From: Candidatus Omnitrophota bacterium
Lineage (GTDB): Bacteria > Omnitrophota > Koll11 > Gygaellales > JAQTUY01
Length of the DNA: 6,892 bases
NCBI GenBank assembly: GCA_028707105.1
Contig: JAQTUY010000085.1
Span: forward strand, 1 to 6,892
Direction: 5' to 3'
The position numbers and the translations under genes were made by a program. Numbering within the stretch: the stretch's first letter is position 1; each line of letters starts with the position of its first letter. The notes beneath the pieces were generated by a model, which did no database searches, was not told where the DNA came from, and saw only the letters and a list, made by a program, of their open reading frames with translations. Positions 4,556-6,892 of the stretch are shown here, piece after piece.

Positions 4556-6595
4556 ATGAAAGAGCGGATTAGGCATAATATGGGGATCAGGCGCAAAGCA
4601 ACATTGATCATTTGTTCTTTTATGCTGGTCATTATATTTGTCGGAGTATTGTTGTGGTATTTGCTTGGCTACCGCTTATTAAGAGATACTATCAGGGAAA
4701 ACCGCGTCAAGACTGCCGAGTTATTGGCGGTAAATATCGCGGAGTCTGTTAAATACGAAATTTTTAAGATCAGGATGTATCCGCGCATTCCCGCCTGGCG
4801 CGCCTTGATCAAAAAGAATAATCTGAAATATGAAGATATGGATAGCGCTGCCCGGGAGCGTTATTTATCGGACATGGATAAGAAATGGCTTGAGGCTGAC
4901 GGGGGCAGCCTGACCAAGGAATATTTGGAAAACCCTGTCAGTGTTGCGATGAAGATGCTGCTGGAAGACGAGCGTGAGATAGCAGAGATATTTATTACGG
5001 ATAAATACGGGGGGTTAGTCGCCGCGTCGGATAAAACGAGCGATTTTTATCAGGCAGATGAAGATTGGTGGCAGAAGGCTTCTGGCGCGGGCAAAGACGG
5101 TGTATTTGTGGGGGATGTCGAGCTGGATAAGTCCTCCGGTACCCTGGGTATTCCGATAGCTATCCCCATAAAGGGCGAAACGGGTGATATTATCGGCGTT
5201 TGCAAGGCCTCGCTCCTGATGAGCATATTTTTAGAGCCCTTGAAGGGTTTTACGATCGATAATACCGCGCACGCGGTTTTAGTAGACGCGGATAATGTCA
5301 TGTTGTTCCATCCGGGCGTCAAGCCGATGAGCACCAAATTCGCGGATGAAAAAAGTATACAAAGGTTATCGCGAAGCAAGGAAAGATACGGCATAATCAC
5401 CAATCCTCCCTTGCACAAAGAACAGTTATTCCTGGTTTTCGCGGACGTTGTATCGCCGCATCTTAAAGCGAACGGCATATTTTGGAGGGTCCTTATAGAC
5501 CAGGATGTAAAAGAGGTATTTGCCCCGCTAAGGAAGTCTACGTATCAGCTTATGTTTGCTATGGTCCTGGTGATCTTATTAGGGATACCGATGGGATTTT
5601 TCGTTGGAGACGCGTTCGCCCGTCCGCTGGAGGAATTAAATAAGGCGGCAGAGCAGATCCGCAAAGGCGAACGGGATTATAAGATACGGGTTGAAACCGG
5701 CGACGAGATCGAGCAGTTCGCCGATACTTTCCGAGAGATGATCATTAATTTACAAAATAAGCAAAGCGAGCTTTTGCGGGCTAAAGAAGAACTGGAGCAA
5801 TTGTCCAAGACTCTGGAGGGCAAGGTTGAAGAAAGGACAAAAGAGCTGTTAGGGGTTATGCAGGACTTGAGCGAGGCAAAAGATAAGCTCGAGATAGCCA
5901 TTAAGGTCAAGTCCGATTTCGTATCAATGGTTTCTCACGAACTAAGGACGCCGTTGACAGCCATAAAAGAGGGTATTAACATCGTCCTGGACGGCTCTGC
6001 CGGAGACATTAATGAAGAACAAAAGGATTTTTTGGATACGGCCAAGAGGAACGTGGATAGGCTGGTCCGGTTGATCAATGATATCCTGGATTTTCAAAAA
6101 CTTGAATATACCAGGGCGGATCTTAAAATAGAAGATAACGATATAAATGAGGTCATCAGGGATATCCAGAAGACAATGAGCCCTTTAGCTTTTGAGAGGG
6201 GCTTAAGTTTTAATGTCGAGCTTAACGAGCGTTTGCCTAAAGTGAAATGTGACAGGGATAAGATCGTCCAGGTATTGACCAATATAGTCGGCAACGCGAT
6301 TAAATTCACGGAAAAAGGGGGACTCGCCATTATCAGCTGTCTCGGCCATCATTATATCCAGATCATCGTGCAGGATACGGGGGTCGGGATCAAAGAGGAA
6401 GACCTGCCGAGGCTGTTTAAGGAGTTTGAACAGTTAAAGCAGGGTATTGACAGGAAAGCCGGCGGGACAGGACTGGGGCTGGCGATCTCCAAGAAGATAG
6501 TTGAAGGCCACAAAGGCAGGGTCTGGGTAGAGTCTAAAGTTGGCGAGGGTACCTCTTTTCACATTATCCTGCCTCTTAAAGAGCAGGCCGCGTGA
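4556..6595 (+). CDS. Membrane sensor histidine kinase (dCache-like sensor, HAMP, HisKA, HATPase)
   Basis: This inner-membrane kinase should sense a periplasmic signal, phosphorylate itself on His and pass phosphate to the receiver encoded just upstream. Layout of its 679 residues: membrane span about 15-38; external sensor about 40-325, with DKYGGLVAAS (149-158), DEDWW (168-172) and a GIPIAIPI strand (198-205), as in double-Cache domains; span about 330-352; HAMP about 352-405; charged coiled coil about 400-450; HisKA with SHELRTP and phospho-acceptor His461; and a HATPase domain with N box NIVGNAIKF (576-584), G1 DTGVGI (607-612), F box about 620-625 and G2 GGTGLGLAI (636-644). All catalytic residues are present, and there is no attached receiver. 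The ligand is unknown; Cache domains often bind small acids or amines. The ribosome site before 4556 is poor, and Met9 (4580) is an alternative start. Confidence 0.95.
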   Translation: MKERIRHNMGIRRKATLIICSFMLVIIFVGVLLWYLLGYRLLRDTIRENRVKTAELLAVNIAESVKYEIFKIRMYPRIPAWRALIKKNNLKYEDMDSAARERYLSDMDKKWLEADGGSLTKEYLENPVSVAMKMLLEDEREIAEIFITDKYGGLVAASDKTSDFYQADEDWWQKASGAGKDGVFVGDVELDKSSGTLGIPIAIPIKGETGDIIGVCKASLLMSIFLEPLKGFTIDNTAHAVLVDADNVMLFHPGVKPMSTKFADEKSIQRLSRSKERYGIITNPPLHKEQLFLVFADVVSPHLKANGIFWRVLIDQDVKEVFAPLRKSTYQLMFAMVLVILLGIPMGFFVGDAFARPLEELNKAAEQIRKGERDYKIRVETGDEIEQFADTFREMIINLQNKQSELLRAKEELEQLSKTLEGKVEERTKELLGVMQDLSEAKDKLEIAIKVKSDFVSMVSHELRTPLTAIKEGINIVLDGSAGDINEEQKDFLDTAKRNVDRLVRLINDILDFQKLEYTRADLKIEDNDINEVIRDIQKTMSPLAFERGLSFNVELNERLPKVKCDRDKIVQVLTNIVGNAIKFTEKGGLAIISCLGHHYIQIIVQDTGVGIKEEDLPRLFKEFEQLKQGIDRKAGGTGLGLAISKKIVEGHKGRVWVESKVGEGTSFHIILPLKEQAA

Positions 6596-6605
6596 TAATT
6601 TATGT

Positions 6606-6634
6606 TTGACTATTAGCCGGTTTTACCCTATAAT
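6606..6634 (+). promoter_or_regulatory. Strong sigma-70-type promoter upstream of the tRNA pair
   Basis: TTGACT (6606-6611) and a perfect TATAAT (6629-6634) are separated by exactly 17 nt, placing the RNA start near 6641. The promoter begins 10 nt after the kinase stop. It is the only convincing promoter before tRNA-Val (6708), so it presumably drives both tRNA genes through a leader of about 67 nt. Confidence 0.8.
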
Positions 6635-6673
6635 ATCGCTTACTTTTTAAAAAAGAGGACAGTGGGTATTTTT

Positions 6674-6701
6674 GGCCAGGTAGTCTAACCTCTGGCTTTT
6701 T
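6674..6701 (+). terminator. Terminator-like hairpin between the promoter and tRNA-Val
   Basis: GCCAGGT (6675-6681) pairs with ACCT plus GGC (6688-6691, 6694-6696), giving 7 bp with a 2-nt bulge and a 6-nt loop. Five T's (6697-6701) follow. This has the form of an intrinsic terminator. It could end transcripts from the kinase operon, or act as an attenuator for RNA starting near 6641. Only 6 nt separate the T-run from the tRNA, leaving no room for another promoter. Confidence 0.5.
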
Positions 6702-6707
6702 AAATTC

Positions 6708-6784
6708 GGGCGATTAGCTCAGCTGGTTAGAGCGGTTGACTTACATTCAACAGGTCAGGGGTTCAAGTCCTCTATCGCCCACCA
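6708..6784 (+). tRNA. tRNA-Val (anticodon UAC), CCA encoded
   Basis: A full cloverleaf is visible. The acceptor GGGCGAT (6708-6714) pairs with ATCGCCC (6774-6780), with discriminator A and CCA at 6782-6784. The D stem is GCTC/GAGC (6717-6720, 6730-6733). The anticodon stem GTTGA/TCAAC (6735-6739, 6747-6751) encloses the loop CTTACAT with anticodon TAC (6742-6744), which reads GUA and, by wobble, other Val codons. The T arm is AGGGG/CCTCT around TTCAAGT, with one G-U pair. Confidence 0.96.
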
Positions 6785-6814
6785 TATTCGATTTACCTGA
6801 TATCTAAGGAATTT

Positions 6815-6892
6815 GGGGACGTCGCTTAGTCTGGTTAAGGCCACGGATTGTCGATCCGTTGATCGCGGGTTCGAATCCCGTCGTCCCCGCCA
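6815..6892 (+). tRNA. tRNA-Asp (anticodon GUC), CCA encoded
   Basis: The acceptor GGGGACG (6815-6821) pairs with CGTCCCC (6882-6888). The discriminator is G, as usual for Asp, and CCA forms the last three bases of the window. The D stem GCTT/AGGC contains one G-U pair. The anticodon stem ACGGA/TCCGT encloses TTGTCGA with anticodon GTC (6850-6852). The T arm is GCGGG/CCCGT around TTCGAAT. It lies 30 nt after tRNA-Val with no promoter between, so the two are probably cotranscribed. More tRNAs may follow outside the window. Confidence 0.96.

Noticed and set aside
5050..5478. A 142-codon - strand frame opposite the kinase sensor domain
   Set aside because: The kinase reading is continuous and domain-supported. 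The antisense translation is Ser/Pro/Leu-rich, as expected for a shadow frame.
1..6892. CRISPR arrays, insertion sequences, attachment sites or phage genes
   Set aside because: No spaced direct repeats, transposase or integrase motifs, or terminal inverted repeats were seen. The tRNA genes at the right edge could be integration sites, but no duplicated tRNA end is visible in the window.

Overview
The window reads as ordinary bacterial chromosome of mid GC content (about 47-50% by eye). Genes are tightly packed, the promoters look like sigma-70 type, and the tRNA genes encode their own CCA ends. The histidine kinase has a periplasmic-type sensor domain flanked by two membrane spans. Tight pyr-aro gene coupling, a single-repeat TauE/SafE transporter and a stand-alone AdoMet-decarboxylase-like protein would fit a poorly cultured anaerobic lineage such as Omnitrophota. 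That placement is a guess from style, not something the sequence proves.

Region 1 (1-3171, + strand) is a biosynthetic operon. It holds the tail of a TauE/SafE-type membrane permease, then pyrD (dihydroorotate dehydrogenase), pyrF (OMP decarboxylase) and aroA (EPSP synthase). The permease and pyrD are 1 nt apart. pyrD and pyrF share ATGA, and pyrF and aroA overlap by 11 nt, so translation is probably coupled. PyrD and PyrF catalyse two late steps of UMP synthesis; the step between them (PyrE) is not here, nor is the PyrK subunit that a class 1B PyrD would need. AroA makes EPSP in the shikimate pathway.

Region 2 (3172-3671) is a regulatory region around a convergent cold-shock gene on the - strand. 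It contains a probable weak bidirectional terminator, a 10-bp inverted repeat, the csp gene, a clear sigma-70 promoter for csp (TTGACA-17-TATATA) and a leader of about 70 nt. The same stretch must also carry the divergent promoter for the next + strand gene.

Region 3 (3672-4100) encodes a 142-aa AdoMet decarboxylase-like (SpeD fold) protein. It keeps the pyruvoyl-forming Ser and the key His and Cys at family spacing, but differs around the active site. No spermidine synthase gene is next to it.

Region 4 (4176-6595) is a two-component pair: a receiver-only response regulator followed by a 679-aa membrane histidine kinase with a dCache-like sensor, HAMP domain, coiled coil, HisKA and HATPase.

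Region 5 (6596-6892) has a strong promoter, a terminator-like hairpin, then tRNA-Val(UAC) and tRNA-Asp(GUC). The hairpin lies between the promoter and the tRNAs, and a tiny Val-Val-ending open frame runs into it. This is the most intriguing regulatory arrangement in the window, though it is speculative. I do not see a large undescribed system here. The best candidates for novelty are the SpeD-like protein, the tRNA leader and the csp leader.
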